Below the pieces are notes generated by a model. It had not been told where the DNA came from. It saw only the letters and a list, made by a program, of their open reading frames with translations, and did not search any database. 64,000 nucleotides of DNA. It comes from Nitrosomonas sp. GTDB taxonomy: Bacteria > Pseudomonadota > Gammaproteobacteria > Burkholderiales > Nitrosomonadaceae. The position numbers were made by a program, and so were the translations under genes. The stretch spans positions 43,102 to 107,101 of the forward strand of contig JAIETK010000014.1 of NCBI GenBank assembly GCA_019745325.1, written 5' to 3'. Of the stretch, positions 9,911-19,639 are shown in pieces. Within the stretch, counting starts at the first letter, position 1; each line of letters begins with the position of its first letter.

Positions 9911-10148
9911 ATGAAACAGCATCAGGTAATGCAAATTGGTTCGCTGCTGATGGGATCGATCGCGATCATGTTTCGTTAACAACACCTGGTTGGGCCGCAA
10001 GCAGCGATGGCACCTTGGTCAGTAACAATCAAAATCGGAATATGAACGTTTAGCTGGGCGGGAGTTGTGGCTTTGTTTTCTGGTCAATGCTATGGATAGC
10101 GCCAATCTGCTTGTAACCAGTGCTAGTGGCTATTTGAAATGAAAGTAA
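9911..10148 (+). pseudogene. decayed gene remnant with intact ribosome binding site
   Basis: A good ribosome binding site (AGGAGAAGG) precedes an ATG at 9911 that opens a signal-peptide-like sequence (MKQHQVMQIGSLLMGSIAIM) and stops after 22 codons. Coding-looking stretches continue in other frames, for example PGWAASSDGTLVSNNQ and then SANLLVTSASGYLK ending in a stop near 10148. This suggests an exported protein gene damaged by several small indels and deletions. The parent family is not recognised. The rest of the 690-base gap between 9671 and 10362 holds only two hairpins. Confidence 0.35.
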
Positions 10149-10231
10149 TAGCTTGAGGATTTTCTTCAGGAATTTTTATCGAAGAGATTTCTATTATCTC
10201 TGGGCAGCCCGGGTTTTTAAAACCAGTCAAT

Positions 10232-10248
10232 CCGCCGTCCAACGGCGG
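10232..10248. repeat. short hairpin downstream of clpA
   Basis: A perfect 7-bp stem CCGCCGT / ACGGCGG with a 3-nt loop lies in the gene-free stretch downstream of clpA. It may be a REP fragment. No T-run follows. Confidence 0.4.
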
Positions 10249-10336
10249 CAATGAATACGATTCAAAACGATTGCGCCAGAAGTTCAACAATTCCGGTTAA
10301 GTGTACCGAAAAACGGCTTTTCCTTTGCGAAGATTA

Positions 10337-10362
10337 ATCCAGGCTTAGGATATCGCCTGGAT
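10337..10362 (-). terminator. hairpin at the end of clpA
   Basis: A perfect 8-bp stem (ATCCAGGC / GCCTGGAT) with a 10-nt loop touches the clpA stop codon. The sequence after it on the minus strand (TTAATCTT) is only moderately T-rich, so this is a weak terminator or an mRNA-end stabiliser. Confidence 0.45.
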
Positions 10363-12617
10363 CATAAAAGCGCAGCTTCGTTCTCAAACAGGAGTTTGAT
10401 TTTTTCGTTCTTATCAATGTCGACGGTTACTTTTCCACCATTGACAAGCCGTCCGAATAGCAACTCGTCGGCCAGCGCGCTGCGGATTGTATCTTGAATC
10501 AGCCGTTCCATCGGGCGGGCGCCCATTAATGGATCGAAACCATGTTTTCCAAGATAACTGCGAAGTTTCTCGGTGAATGTCGCTTCTACTTTTCTCTCAT
10601 GTAGCTGCGACTCGAGTTGGATCAGGAATTTATCGGTTATACGAAGGATGATTTCTTCATTGAGCGGTGCGAAAGAGATAATTGCATCCAGCCGATTACG
10701 AAACTCGGGGGTGAATAATTTCTTAATATCCGCGAGTTCGTCTCCGGTCGATTTGCTTTTGGTAAACCCGATAGCGGATTTGGTGAGAGATTCCGCGCCG
10801 GCATTCGTGGTCATGATGATAATGACATTACGGAAATCGGCTTTTCGTCCATTATTATCAGTGAGGGTTCCGTAATCCATGACTTGCAGCAGGATGTTAA
10901 AAATATCCACATGTGCTTTCTCAATCTCATCCAGCAATAATACTGAATAGGGATGCTTGATCACGGTTTCGGTCAACAACCCGCCTTGATCGTAGCCAAC
11001 GTAACCCGGAGGGGCGCCAATCAGACGGGAAACGGCATGCCGTTCCATGTATTCAGACATGTCAAAGCGATGTAAGTGAATTCCAAGCGCATAGGCTAAT
11101 TGCTTTGCCACTTCGGTTTTTCCAACCCCTGTTGGTCCGGAAAACAGGAAGGAACCAACCGGTTTCTGTGGATTTCCAAGTCCGCTTCTTGCCATTTTTA
11201 TCGCAGCCGTTAGTGCATCTATCGCATTATCTTGGCCGAATACAATCGCCTTCATATCGCGTCCCAAATTTTTTAATCGATTACGATCATTGGTGGATAT
11301 ATTTTGCGGCGGAATTCGCGCGATTTTGGCCACAATATTTTCGATTTCGTTTTTGCCTATCACCTTGCGTTTTTTGGATTTAGGTAATAACCGCTGTGCT
11401 GCGCCTGCTTCGTCAAGCACATCGATCGCCTTATCAGGCAGGTGTCTGTCATTAATGAATCGAGCCGAAAGTTCGGCAGCGGAAACTAGAGCGCTAGCGG
11501 TGTATTTGACTTTGTGATGTTGTTCGTATCGCGATTTTAAACCGCGCAATATGGCAACGGTATCATCCACGCTGGGTTCGCTAACTTCTATTTGCTGGAA
11601 TCGCCTTGATAAGGCGTGGTCTTTTTCAAAGATTCCACGGTATTCATTGTAAGTAGTGGCACCAATGCAGCGTAATTGTCCGGAACTTAAAACAGGTTTC
11701 AGCAAATTGGATGCGTCTAATACCCCGCCGGAAGCGGCGCCTGCGCCAATTAAAGTGTGAATCTCATCAATAAACAGGATGGCGGATGGATTGTCGGTGA
11801 GCTGTTTCAGTAATGTCTTTAAGCGTTGTTCAAAATCACCGCGATATTTTGTACCTGCTAATAAAGCGCCCATATCGAGCGCATAGATTTGATGTTTGAG
11901 CAGCAGATCGGGTACATCACCCTCGACGATGCGCTTAGCCAGACCTTCCGCAATTGCGGTTTTACCGACACCGGCTTCACCGACCAGCAACGGGTTGTTT
12001 TTCCGGCGCCGGCATAATGTTTGAATAACGCGTTCGATTTCTTTTTCGCGCCCGACCAGCGGATCAATTTTATTGAGTAAAGCTAGGTGATTAAGATTGA
12101 TCGTGTAGTTCTCGGGCAATCCATTGGTACTGGATTCATTGTCAGTATCGGTTTCATTGCCTGATTTGGCATCGGTTTCGTGTGAGACTTTGCGAATATT
12201 ATGAGAGATATAATTAACGACATCTAAACGTGTAACGCCTCTTTGATGGAGGAAATAAACCGCGTGGGAATCCTTTTCACCAAAAATCGAAACTAAAACA
12301 TTAGCGCCCGTGACCTCTTTTTTTCCGGAAGATTGAACGTGAAGAATCGCTCGTTGAATTACGCGTTGAAATCCGAGGGTCGGTTGCGTATCAACTTCCT
12401 CTGTTCCATTAATTACGGGAGTATGTCGTGTGATATGGTCTAAAAGGGCTGACCGTAAATCTTCAATATCGACCAGGCATGCATTTAACACTTCTGCTGC
12501 GCTGGCATTGTCGAGCATCGCCAGTAACAGATGCTCAACCGTTATAAATTCATACCGTTTTTGCCTTGATTCCACAAAAGCCATATGTAAGCTGACTTCC
12601 AAGTCTGGAGCGATCAT
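10362..12617 (-). CDS. clpA: ATP-dependent Clp protease ATP-binding subunit ClpA
   Basis: AAA+ unfoldase that feeds substrates to the ClpP peptidase in the cytoplasm. The 751 residues comprise an N-terminal ClpN repeat domain (about 1-140), a charged linker and a first AAA+ module. That module has Walker A GEAGVGKT at 213-220 and Walker [10 protein letters not shown]. The second AAA+ module has GPTGVGKT and [11 protein letters not shown], and an IGF-type loop for ClpP docking (SAIGFTKSK) follows. It directly follows the adaptor gene clpS with a one-base gap, the normal proteobacterial pair. clpP is not in the window. Confidence 0.97.
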   Translation of the reverse strand: MIAPDLEVSLHMAFVESRQKRYEFITVEHLLLAMLDNASAAEVLNACLVDIEDLRSALLDHITRHTPVINGTEEVDTQPTLGFQRVIQRAILHVQSSGKKEVTGANVLVSIFGEKDSHAVYFLHQRGVTRLDVVNYISHNIRKVSHETDAKSGNETDTDNESSTNGLPENYTINLNHLALLNKIDPLVGREKEIERVIQTLCRRRKNNPLLVGEAGVGKTAIAEGLAKRIVEGDVPDLLLKHQIYALDMGALLAGTKYRGDFEQRLKTLLKQLTDNPSAILFIDEIHTLIGAGAASGGVLDASNLLKPVLSSGQLRCIGATTYNEYRGIFEKDHALSRRFQQIEVSEPSVDDTVAILRGLKSRYEQHHKVKYTASALVSAAELSARFINDRHLPDKAIDVLDEAGAAQRLLPKSKKRKVIGKNEIENIVAKIARIPPQNISTNDRNRLKNLGRDMKAIVFGQDNAIDALTAAIKMARSGLGNPQKPVGSFLFSGPTGVGKTEVAKQLAYALGIHLHRFDMSEYMERHAVSRLIGAPPGYVGYDQGGLLTETVIKHPYSVLLLDEIEKAHVDIFNILLQVMDYGTLTDNNGRKADFRNVIIIMTTNAGAESLTKSAIGFTKSKSTGDELADIKKLFTPEFRNRLDAIISFAPLNEEIILRITDKFLIQLESQLHERKVEATFTEKLRSYLGKHGFDPLMGARPMERLIQDTIRSALADELLFGRLVNGGKVTVDIDKNEKIKLLFENEAALL

Positions 12618-12618
12618 C

Positions 12619-12927
12619 TTAATTTTCCTCCATTACACACCTGAGCGGATGCTGATTTCTTCTCGCATAATCAGTAACCTGTTTTACTTTTGTGCTTGCG
12701 ATATCACTTGGGTATATTCCGCATATACCCATTCCTTCAATATGCACTTTTAACATTATTCGTGTAGCCTGCTCATGATTCATGGAAAAAAACATTTTAA
12801 GCACTTCAATCACAAACTCCATAGGTGTGAAATCGTCATTTAATAATAATATTTTATAGAGAGGAGGGGGTTTTTGTTTTACCTTCTCGTGTACATGGGA
12901 AATGACTTCTAAATGATTGTCAGACAT
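12619..12927 (-). CDS. clpS: Clp protease adaptor ClpS
   Basis: Small cytoplasmic adaptor (102 residues) that binds N-end-rule substrates and delivers them to ClpA. Conserved family segments are visible: [23 protein letters not shown] (core [12 protein letters not shown]) and HVEGMG-type [16 protein letters not shown] near the end. The N-terminal 25 residues are the expected disordered tail. It is immediately upstream of clpA and divergent from the cold-shock gene, sharing a 277-base intergenic region. Confidence 0.96.
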   Translation of the reverse strand: MSDNHLEVISHVHEKVKQKPPPLYKILLLNDDFTPMEFVIEVLKMFFSMNHEQATRIMLKVHIEGMGICGIYPSDIASTKVKQVTDYARRNQHPLRCVMEEN

Positions 12928-13063
12928 TACGACTTACCAGCTTTTGTGAAACATTGAAGTACCGAAATTAATCCGCATTTTGACATCTTTGACGATTACG
13001 ACAAATTTTTCAAGTATCTTAAGACAATTACATATTCGTTTACCATAAAAATTTTGTAACCGC

Positions 13064-13092
13064 TTGACTTTAACGCTGGATTTGCGTAAAAC
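13064..13092 (+). promoter_or_regulatory. probable sigma70 promoter of the cold-shock gene
   Basis: TTGACT (13064-13069), a 17-base spacer and TAAAAC (13087-13092) form a reasonable promoter. It predicts a leader of about 105 bases before the cold-shock start codon, in keeping with the long leaders of csp genes. Confidence 0.45.
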
Positions 13093-13204
13093 TGCACTTG
13101 GCGTTTGATTTCGAGTTTTTTGAGATGTTATTTTTGTTCCTCAGGATTCAAGAGATTCAAATAGTGTTAGGGTTTCCGGCCCAGTTTTTATATAGGAAGT
13201 AGAA

Positions 13205-13408
13205 ATGGCAACAGGTACAGTTAAATGGTTCAACGATTCCAAAGGTTTTGGTTTTATTACTCCAGATGATGGCAGCGAAGATTTGTTTGCTCACTTTTCG
13301 GCAATCAATATGTCTGGATTCAAAACTTTAAAAGAAGGTCAGAAAGTAAGCTTTGATGTCACCCAAGGACCGAAAGGAAAGCAGGCCTCTAATATCCAAT
13401 CCACTTAA
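13205..13408 (+). CDS. cold-shock protein (CspA family)
   Basis: A 67-residue single cold-shock domain that binds single-stranded RNA/DNA and acts as an RNA chaperone. Both nucleic-acid motifs are present: RNP1 KGFGFIT (about residues 14-20) and RNP2 in DLFAHFSAI. The basic [13 protein letters not shown] start is typical. Ribosome binding site AGGAAGT lies 6 bases before the ATG. Single gene with its own promoter and a likely terminator. Confidence 0.96.
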   Translation: MATGTVKWFNDSKGFGFITPDDGSEDLFAHFSAINMSGFKTLKEGQKVSFDVTQGPKGKQASNIQST

Positions 13409-13522
13409 CTACTATAAATTCTGGCATGAGAACCCCTATCAGTACCTATATTGATAGAGTTTAGTTAGATAGCCGGTAAGTCTCAATAACAATAACAGCA
13501 ATCCAACCATTTATTATTTTTC

Positions 13523-13555
13523 AACCCCCTTTCTGAGAATAAATCGTTAGGGGTT
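13523..13555 (+). terminator. possible terminator after the cold-shock gene
   Basis: AACCCC (13523-13528) pairs with GGGGTT (13550-13555) across a 21-base loop, followed by a T-rich stretch (TCGTTTCTATTCT). The stem is short and the loop long, so the call is moderate. A 14-bp perfect palindrome AAGTTTATAAACTT (13633-13646) overlaps the icd stop codon on the other side. Confidence 0.4.
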
Positions 13556-13636
13556 TCGTTTCTATTCTAATTTTGCAATTTCACTGTTTAAAACCGAAGT
13601 TATAAGGTTATAATCTAATTAGCTGTTTAATTAAGT

Positions 13637-14893
13637 TTATAAACTTAGGTTTGCAATTATCGCGTTACCAAACGCAGAGCACGAAACTTCTTTGGAGTTA
13701 GTCATCTGACGTGCGAAGTCATAGGTAACGGTTCCTTGTTGTATCGTTTTTTCCATTCCCTTGATGATCATGTCAGCGGCTTCTATCCAGCCCATGTGAC
13801 GCAGCATCATTTCAGCCGAGAGTATGATGGAACCAGGGTTCACTTGATCTTTGCCTGCGTATTTCGGGGCGGTACCGTGCGTTGCTTCAAAGATAGCTAT
13901 GGAGTCACTCAGATTGGCGCCCGGTGCAATTCCGATTCCACCAACCTGTGCAGCAAGCGCATCGGAAATATAGTCGCCGTTTAAGTTCAAGGTGGCGATC
14001 ACATCATACTCTGCAGGGCGTAATAAGATTTGCTGCAAGAAGGCATCCGCAATGACATCTTTTATAATAATATGATTACCGTTTTGTAATGGCAGTTTCA
14101 TCCAGGGACCACCATCCAGTAACTCAGCGCCGAATTCCTTGGCGGCTAACGCATAACCCCACTTTTTAAACGCCCCTTCGGTGAACTTCATGATATTACC
14201 CTTATGTACCAGCGTTACCGACTTGCGATTATTGGCGATTGCATACTGAATGGCTCTGCGAACCAGACGCTCCGTGCCTTCTTTTGAAACCGGTTTAATA
14301 CCGATACCGGAGGTTTGTGGGAAACGAATGCTTGTTACTCCCATTTCTTTAATCAGAAAATCAATAACTTTTTTCGCATCCTCTGTTTCAGCTTCCCATT
14401 CGATACCGGCATAGATGTCTTCAGAGTTCTCCCGGAAAATGACCATATCCGTTTTTTCCGGGCTTTTAACCGGACTCGGTACTCCATTAAAATAACGGAC
14501 AGGCCGCAAACAGATATACAAATCCAGCAGTTGGCGCAGAGCAACATTAATCGAACGGATGCCGCCACCTACCGGTGTTGTTAGAGGTCCTTTAATTGAG
14601 ACTACGAACTCCTTGGCGGCCTGCAATGTTTCATCCGGCAGCCATACATCTTGACCATAGATTTTGGTTGATTTTTCACCCGCATAGATTTCCATCCAAG
14701 CGATTTTCCGCTGACCGCCATACGCTTTCTCAACCGCTGAATCGACAACTTTTTGCATTACCGGCGTGATATCCACGCCGATACCGTCACCTTCGATAAA
14801 AGGAATAACCGGATTATCGGGAACGGTTAATGAATGATCGTTGTTAACCTGAATTTTTTTTCCTTCTGCAGGTATTTTTATATGTTGATACAT
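13637..14893 (-). CDS. icd: NADP-dependent isocitrate dehydrogenase
   Basis: TCA-cycle enzyme converting isocitrate to 2-oxoglutarate and CO2. At 418 residues it matches the E. coli-type homodimeric Icd in length. The substrate and kinase-regulated loop [13 protein letters not shown] is present; its Ser corresponds to the phosphorylation site of E. coli Icd. [17 protein letters not shown] carries the Lys-Tyr pair that sets NADP preference. The minus-strand gene is isolated, between the cold-shock gene and the CorC-like gene. Whether the Ser is phosphorylated here depends on AceK, which is not in the window. Confidence 0.97.
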   Translation of the reverse strand: MYQHIKIPAEGKKIQVNNDHSLTVPDNPVIPFIEGDGIGVDITPVMQKVVDSAVEKAYGGQRKIAWMEIYAGEKSTKIYGQDVWLPDETLQAAKEFVVSIKGPLTTPVGGGIRSINVALRQLLDLYICLRPVRYFNGVPSPVKSPEKTDMVIFRENSEDIYAGIEWEAETEDAKKVIDFLIKEMGVTSIRFPQTSGIGIKPVSKEGTERLVRRAIQYAIANNRKSVTLVHKGNIMKFTEGAFKKWGYALAAKEFGAELLDGGPWMKLPLQNGNHIIIKDVIADAFLQQILLRPAEYDVIATLNLNGDYISDALAAQVGGIGIAPGANLSDSIAIFEATHGTAPKYAGKDQVNPGSIILSAEMMLRHMGWIEAADMIIKGMEKTIQQGTVTYDFARQMTNSKEVSCSAFGNAIIANLSL

Positions 14894-15173
14894 GGTCTCT
14901 CCAAATATTGGAAGCGGAACGAAATGAGTTAGTTTTTCCGGGGAAGAAGAATGTTTTGCAAAAATTTTTAAATCATTACGCGGAAATTAATTGGTTTCAT
15001 ACTTAACTTTGCTTCGATTTTTTGATTATTATACGTGTAATCACAATATCGCGTAAGATAAGAAAAGATGCTCCGCTGCGGTTGGTGATCGAAGACAAAC
15101 CATTGGTTGTTAAGAATACAATTAGTTCTGTTGTTGCTGTTAGCAGTTGCACTATTTTCATAATAGGTGATTC

Positions 15174-16472
15174 TTGGAAGGTTTTCCGTTACACATCTTG
15201 CTGATTGCATTGATGTTATTGCTTATTCTGTCAGGCTTCTTTTCTTTATCTGAAACCAGCATGATGGCGATTAACCGCTATCGCCTGAAGCATTTAGCCA
15301 AGCAAGGCCATCGCGGCGCCCGGTTAACGATAAAACTGCTCAATAAAACGGATCGGTTATTGGGTGTCATTTTACTCGGCAATAATTTGCTGAACACCGC
15401 TTCTGCAACGCTGGTGGCCGTCATTGTCGCCACGCTGTTTGCGCATGATGAGTTCGCGTTGTTGATGGGTACGGTGGCTGTGACTTTCGCAATTTTAGTT
15501 TTCAGCGAAATCACACCGAAGGTGATTGCGGCCGCGTATCCTGAGCGGATAGCGTTAACCGCCAGCTACATACTGACGCCATTATTGATTATTTGTTATC
15601 CCGTGGTGTGGTTTGTGAACTTATTTGTCAGCGCCTTGTTGCTGCTGTTCGGACTAAAGCCTCAAAAAGGGGAGCTCGAACAGAAAATCAGTAGTGAGGA
15701 GCTTAAGACATTGGTTCTGGAAGGCGGTCATTTCATCCAGCATAAACATCAAAGCATGCTGTTGAATCTGTTCGACCTCGACACCATCACGGTTGACGAT
15801 GTGATTGTGCCGCGCAGTCAAATTGAAGCCATTGATCTAAACGCGGATGACGAGATCATCCATGCGCAGTTACTGACATGCCATCATACCCGCTTGCCGG
15901 TATATCGTGATCGCATGGACAATATCGTTGGTATCGTTCATGTCCGTAAAGTTTTAAATCAAATGCAAGACGGCAAAGTCACGGCGGCAGTTCTGGAAAA
16001 AGTCATGCGCAAACCTTATTTCATTCCGTCAGGGACCTCCCTGTTCTCGCAGTTACAGCTTTTTCAGGAAAATCAAAAAAGGGTTGGACTGGTGGTCGAT
16101 GAATACGGCGAATGGATGGGGCTGGTCACCCTGGAAGACATCATCGAGGAAATCATCGGTGAATTCACCACGCACGCGCCTACACAGGCCAACTCCTTTA
16201 TAAAGCAAGACGACGGCAGCATGATCGTGGAAGGCAGCACCTTGCTGCGTGAATTGAATCGCAAGCTCGGTTACCAATTTCCATTGGACGGGCCAAAAAC
16301 GTTGAACGGTTTAATCCTGGAGTATCTGGAAGATATTCCGGAAGCCGGTATCGGTCTTAATATCGCCGGTTATCCGCTGGAAATCATTCAAACCAAGAAT
16401 CGTGTGGTAAAAACTGTTAAAATCTTTCCGGTTTCTGCATCCATGGCATCGGAAACAAAAGCTACTGAGTAA
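15174..16472 (+). CDS. CorC/HlyC (CNNM-like) membrane protein with CBS pair
   Basis: A 432-residue inner-membrane protein of the DUF21/CorC family, linked to Mg2+ or Co2+ efflux/resistance. It has an N-terminal CNNM transmembrane domain with about four helices (about 5-165; NLLNTASATLVAV and EITPKVIAAAYPER are the conserved parts). A CBS pair follows (about 200-330, with TRLPVYRDRMDNIVGIV and VDEYGEWMGLVTLEDIIEEIIGE). The CorC_HlyC domain occupies about 345-425. The start is TTG at 15174: the ribosome binding site AGGTGA stands 7 bases before it, and the resulting N-terminus aligns with family members that begin just before the first helix. An ATG at 15210 is the alternative. Confidence 0.88.
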   Translation: MEGFPLHILLIALMLLLILSGFFSLSETSMMAINRYRLKHLAKQGHRGARLTIKLLNKTDRLLGVILLGNNLLNTASATLVAVIVATLFAHDEFALLMGTVAVTFAILVFSEITPKVIAAAYPERIALTASYILTPLLIICYPVVWFVNLFVSALLLLFGLKPQKGELEQKISSEELKTLVLEGGHFIQHKHQSMLLNLFDLDTITVDDVIVPRSQIEAIDLNADDEIIHAQLLTCHHTRLPVYRDRMDNIVGIVHVRKVLNQMQDGKVTAAVLEKVMRKPYFIPSGTSLFSQLQLFQENQKRVGLVVDEYGEWMGLVTLEDIIEEIIGEFTTHAPTQANSFIKQDDGSMIVEGSTLLRELNRKLGYQFPLDGPKTLNGLILEYLEDIPEAGIGLNIAGYPLEIIQTKNRVVKTVKIFPVSASMASETKATE

Positions 16473-16537
16473 ACCGGTCAATCAATTGCGTGATGCGCCA
16501 CATATTTTTTCATTATGACCATATCCGGCAATACAAG

Positions 16538-16567
16538 TTGGACGGGAAAAATAAAAGCGGTTATCCT
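16538..16567 (+). promoter_or_regulatory. probable promoter of tRNA-Arg
   Basis: TTGGAC (16538-16543), an 18-base spacer and TATCCT (16562-16567) are followed by a GC-rich discriminator (GTCGCCC), typical of stable-RNA promoters under stringent control. The tRNA begins 38 bases further on. Confidence 0.45.
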
Positions 16568-16605
16568 GTCGCCCGGTAAACGATAGTAACCGTCTGTTCA
16601 TCAAA

Positions 16606-16682
16606 GCGCCCATAGCTCAGCTGGATAGAGTACCGCCCTCCGAAGGCGGGGGTCGCACGTTCGAATCGTGTTGGGCGCGCCA
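16606..16682 (+). tRNA. tRNA-Arg (anticodon CCG)
   Basis: A 77-base cloverleaf: acceptor GCGCCCA/TGGGCGC, D stem GCTC/GAGT, anticodon stem CCGCC/GGCGG with loop CTCCGAA, and T stem GCACG/CGTGT with loop TTCGAAT. The discriminator is G and the CCA end is encoded. The anticodon CCG reads CGG arginine codons. Confidence 0.97.
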
Positions 16683-16716
16683 AAAAATTTAAAGTCTTCT
16701 AACAATACACATTGCG

Positions 16717-17331
16717 ATGTTTACCGGAATCATTCAAGCAGTCGGGGAAGTAACAAGCGTATGTTCCATAGATACGCAGTGTAATACCGGGCTAACGCTC
16801 GGCATCTCGGCTGGAATGCTTGATTTAAGCGATGTCAAGCAAGGCGATAGTATCGCGGTGAACGGTGTCTGCCTGACGGTGACGGCATTATCCGCCGGCG
16901 CGTTTACCGTCGATGTTTCTCAAGAAACGCTAAATTGCACGCAAGGGCTTGACCAAGCCGGTTCACGGGTTAATCTGGAAAAGGCGCTGCGCCTGTCAGA
17001 CAGGCTGGGCGGGCATTTGGTCAGCGGCCATGTTGATGCGACCGGAATCGTGGTTAAATGCGTGCCGGCGGGCGAAAGTTATGAACTGATTGTGCGGGCG
17101 CCGGAATCATTGATGCGTTACATTACGCCTAAAGGCTCCATCACGGTAAACGGAGTCAGCCTGACCGTGAATAAAATTGAAGGCAATGAATTTTCCGTGA
17201 ATCTCATACCGCATACGTTAGCCATGACCAATTTGAAAGAATTGAAACCGGAAGCGCGGGTTAACCTGGAAACCGACATGCTGGCTCGCTATGTGGCAAG
17301 ATTACTAAACATTCAAGGAAACGCGGATTAA
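16717..17331 (+). CDS. ribE: riboflavin synthase alpha chain
   Basis: Last step of riboflavin synthesis: dismutation of two 6,7-dimethyl-8-ribityllumazine molecules. The 204 residues consist of two homologous lumazine-binding barrels. The N-terminal one begins MFTGIIQAVGEV and has GDSIAVNGVCLTV; the second has GSITVNGVSLTV near residue 145. GHLVSGHVDATG is the family signature. First gene of a riboflavin cluster (ribE-ribBA-ribH) running on through nusB, thiL and pgpA. Also called ribC in other nomenclature. Confidence 0.97.
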   Translation: MFTGIIQAVGEVTSVCSIDTQCNTGLTLGISAGMLDLSDVKQGDSIAVNGVCLTVTALSAGAFTVDVSQETLNCTQGLDQAGSRVNLEKALRLSDRLGGHLVSGHVDATGIVVKCVPAGESYELIVRAPESLMRYITPKGSITVNGVSLTVNKIEGNEFSVNLIPHTLAMTNLKELKPEARVNLETDMLARYVARLLNIQGNAD

Positions 17332-17481
17332 TTCGCTGGGCAAGATGAGATGCGAGGCGGATGGAATGCAAGAACTCAGACCTATCATGAAGACAGGTAA
17401 TTTTCTGAGCGTCCCCGGCGCAACAAATCGCTCGGGTAGGCAATTATCAGTGTTTCCTTAGCTTAACTGGGACAAGAACGC

Positions 17482-18585
17482 ATGAGTATCAGCGCTATTC
17501 AGGACATTATCGCCGATTTGAAGCAGGGCAAGATGGTTATCCTGGTCGATGAGGAAGATCGGGAAAATGAAGGGGATCTGGTGCTAGCCGCCGATTTCGT
17601 TACACCGGAAGCGATTAATTTCATGGCGACGCATGGGCGCGGCTTGATTTGTTTAACCTTAACCGAGGAGCGATGCCAGCAATTGGATCTGCCGCTCATG
17701 GTGTCGGCCAATCGCTCGCCGCTGGGTACCAATTTCACCCTTTCGATTGAAGCTGCCAGCGGTGTCACCACGGGGATTTCGGCGGCGGATCGTGCGCGTA
17801 CCGTTCAAGCCGCCGTCAAAGCGGATGCAAAACCGCAAGACATCGTGCAACCCGGGCATATTTTTCCGTTAATGGCGCAGAAAGGCGGGGTATTGGTGCG
17901 CGCCGGACATACCGAAGCCGGTTGCGATCTGGTGAGACTGGCCGGATTAACCTCGGCCTCGGTAATCTGCGAGATCTTGAAAGAAGACGGCAGCATGGCA
18001 CGGCTGCCCGACTTGATCGAATTCGCTAAAAAACATCAGCTTAAAATCGGCGCCATTGCCGATCTGATTGAATATCGCAGCCAAACGGAAAGTCTTGTGA
18101 CCCGTGTTGCCGAACGCGTGATCCAGACAATGCACGGCGAATTTTTATTGACCGCTTTTCGCGATGAAATCGCTAATAGCATTCACCTGGCCTTGGTCAA
18201 AGGCGTAATAGACCCGGCCGCCGAAACACTGGTGCGGGTGCATGAGCCTTTATCGGTCATTGATTTATTGGATGTTCATGACAATACCCATTCCTGGAGC
18301 ATCCACGATGCCATGAAACTGATCGCGGGAGCGGAGCGCGGCGTTATCGTCTTATTACACCGCAAGGAAAGCGCTGCAAAACTGCTGGAGCGCATTCAGA
18401 AAAAAGAGGCGCAAGGCCACAGTCCGATTAAAACCGATCTGCGCGACCACGGTATCGGCGCGCAGATCCTGAAAGATCTCAATGTTGGTAAAATGCGGTT
18501 GATGGCTGCACCGAGAAAGATGCCGAGTGTCACCGGGTTCGGCTTGGAAGTGACCAGCTATGTCGACATGCAGCAAAAATATTGA
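17482..18585 (+). CDS. ribB: 3,4-dihydroxy-2-butanone 4-phosphate synthase with degenerate GTP cyclohydrolase II domain
   Basis: The N-terminal half (about 1-200) is the RibB enzyme that makes the four-carbon unit of riboflavin from ribulose 5-phosphate. The acidic loop [20 protein letters not shown] and [14 protein letters not shown] are intact. The C-terminal half (about 205-365) aligns with GTP cyclohydrolase II, but the zinc-binding Cys cluster and the ARVHSECLTGD-type motif are replaced (here [11 protein letters not shown], with no Cys in this region). It is therefore probably not a working RibA, as known for RibBX-type proteins. 367 residues. A separate ribA must then exist elsewhere. 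Confidence 0.93.
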   Translation: MSISAIQDIIADLKQGKMVILVDEEDRENEGDLVLAADFVTPEAINFMATHGRGLICLTLTEERCQQLDLPLMVSANRSPLGTNFTLSIEAASGVTTGISAADRARTVQAAVKADAKPQDIVQPGHIFPLMAQKGGVLVRAGHTEAGCDLVRLAGLTSASVICEILKEDGSMARLPDLIEFAKKHQLKIGAIADLIEYRSQTESLVTRVAERVIQTMHGEFLLTAFRDEIANSIHLALVKGVIDPAAETLVRVHEPLSVIDLLDVHDNTHSWSIHDAMKLIAGAERGVIVLLHRKESAAKLLERIQKKEAQGHSPIKTDLRDHGIGAQILKDLNVGKMRLMAAPRKMPSVTGFGLEVTSYVDMQQKY

Positions 18586-18647
18586 TCCGTGAGTGCGGAT
18601 TGAGCATCAATATCAGCAATTAAGCGCAAGAATTATAGGAGGTAAAT

Positions 18648-19130
18648 ATGGCCTACTTTGACAATATCCTTGAATTTGAACCGAACCTGGATGGATCGGA
18701 TATACGCATCGGCATTGTCATGAGCCGGTTTAACATTGACGTTGGAGAAGGCTTGCTAAGCGCTTGCACCGCGGAGTTGAAAAAGAATCAAGTGCAGGAC
18801 TCGAATATTTTGATTGTTACCGTTCCCGGCGCATTGGAGATTCCGTTGGCGATGAAGAGAATGGCGATGTCGGATCAATTCGATGCGTTGATTGCCTTAG
18901 GCGCCGTGATACGCGGCGATACCTACCATTTTGAAGTGGTTGCCAATGAATCGGCACGCGGTCTGTTGATGGTGCAGCTCGAAACCGAAATACCCATCGC
19001 CAATGGCATTTTAACCACGGATAACGACGACCAGGCGATTGCGCGGATGAGCACTAAAGGGATGGAAGCCGCGCAGGTTGCCCTGGAGATGGCGAATTTG
19101 CATTTCAAGATAGATGAGATCGGTATATGA
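18648..19130 (+). CDS. ribH: 6,7-dimethyl-8-ribityllumazine synthase
   Basis: Penultimate riboflavin enzyme, condensing the pyrimidine and the butanone phosphate. 160 residues, forming an oligomeric cytoplasmic complex. The active-site stretch [17 protein letters not shown] contains the conserved His, and SRFN near residue 26 and [10 protein letters not shown] are typical. The ribosome binding site AGGAGG is strong. The stop overlaps the nusB start by four bases (ATGA), so the two are translationally coupled, a widespread proteobacterial arrangement. Confidence 0.97.
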   Translation: MAYFDNILEFEPNLDGSDIRIGIVMSRFNIDVGEGLLSACTAELKKNQVQDSNILIVTVPGALEIPLAMKRMAMSDQFDALIALGAVIRGDTYHFEVVANESARGLLMVQLETEIPIANGILTTDNDDQAIARMSTKGMEAAQVALEMANLHFKIDEIGI

Positions 19131-19627
19131 GCGGCATGTTGACTGAGACCGACCCGGCCGCCGGCGGCAAAACGGAGAAATACAAAAGCCGCCGCCGTAT
19201 TGCGCGCGAATTTATATTGCAAGGCATTTATCAATGGCGGGTGGCCGGTGGCAGCGCCAGCTTTATCGAGCAGCAACTGCGCGAATCCGAAGAATTCAAG
19301 CATGTCGATGAAAAGCATTTCACTCAGGTGTTGCACGGCGTCATAGAGCGGGCTGAAGAATTGGAAGAAGCGATACAGCCCTGCCTGGACCGTTCCATGA
19401 AGGAACTCAGCCCCGTCGAGTTCGCCATCTTGTTCTTGAGCACTTATGAACTCAAGCATCACCCGGAAATTCCCTACCGCGCCATCATCAACGAAGCAAT
19501 CGAACTGGCCAGGACATTCGGCGGCAGTGAAGGACACAAATATGTCAATGGCGTGCTGGATAAATTGGCCGTCCGGCTCCGCGAAGTTGAAGTCCGGGAG
19601 CAAAAAACGGTAAGGAAGCATCCATAG
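19127..19627 (+). CDS. nusB: transcription antitermination factor NusB
   Basis: All-helical RNA-binding factor of the rRNA antitermination complex, working with NusE (S10). 166 residues. The family core starts with [17 protein letters not shown] near residue 20 and ends with [25 protein letters not shown]. The first 18 residues are a variable acidic extension. Overlaps ribH by four bases and precedes thiL by 12. Confidence 0.96.
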   Translation: MSGMLTETDPAAGGKTEKYKSRRRIAREFILQGIYQWRVAGGSASFIEQQLRESEEFKHVDEKHFTQVLHGVIERAEELEEAIQPCLDRSMKELSPVEFAILFLSTYELKHHPEIPYRAIINEAIELARTFGGSEGHKYVNGVLDKLAVRLREVEVREQKTVRKHP

Positions 19628-19639
19628 CGGTATCGCATC

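Noticed and set aside
17332-17481. possible FMN riboswitch before ribBA
   Set aside because: None of the conserved FMN-element strings (such as GGGGCGGGGTGAAA-type) can be found here or before ribE.
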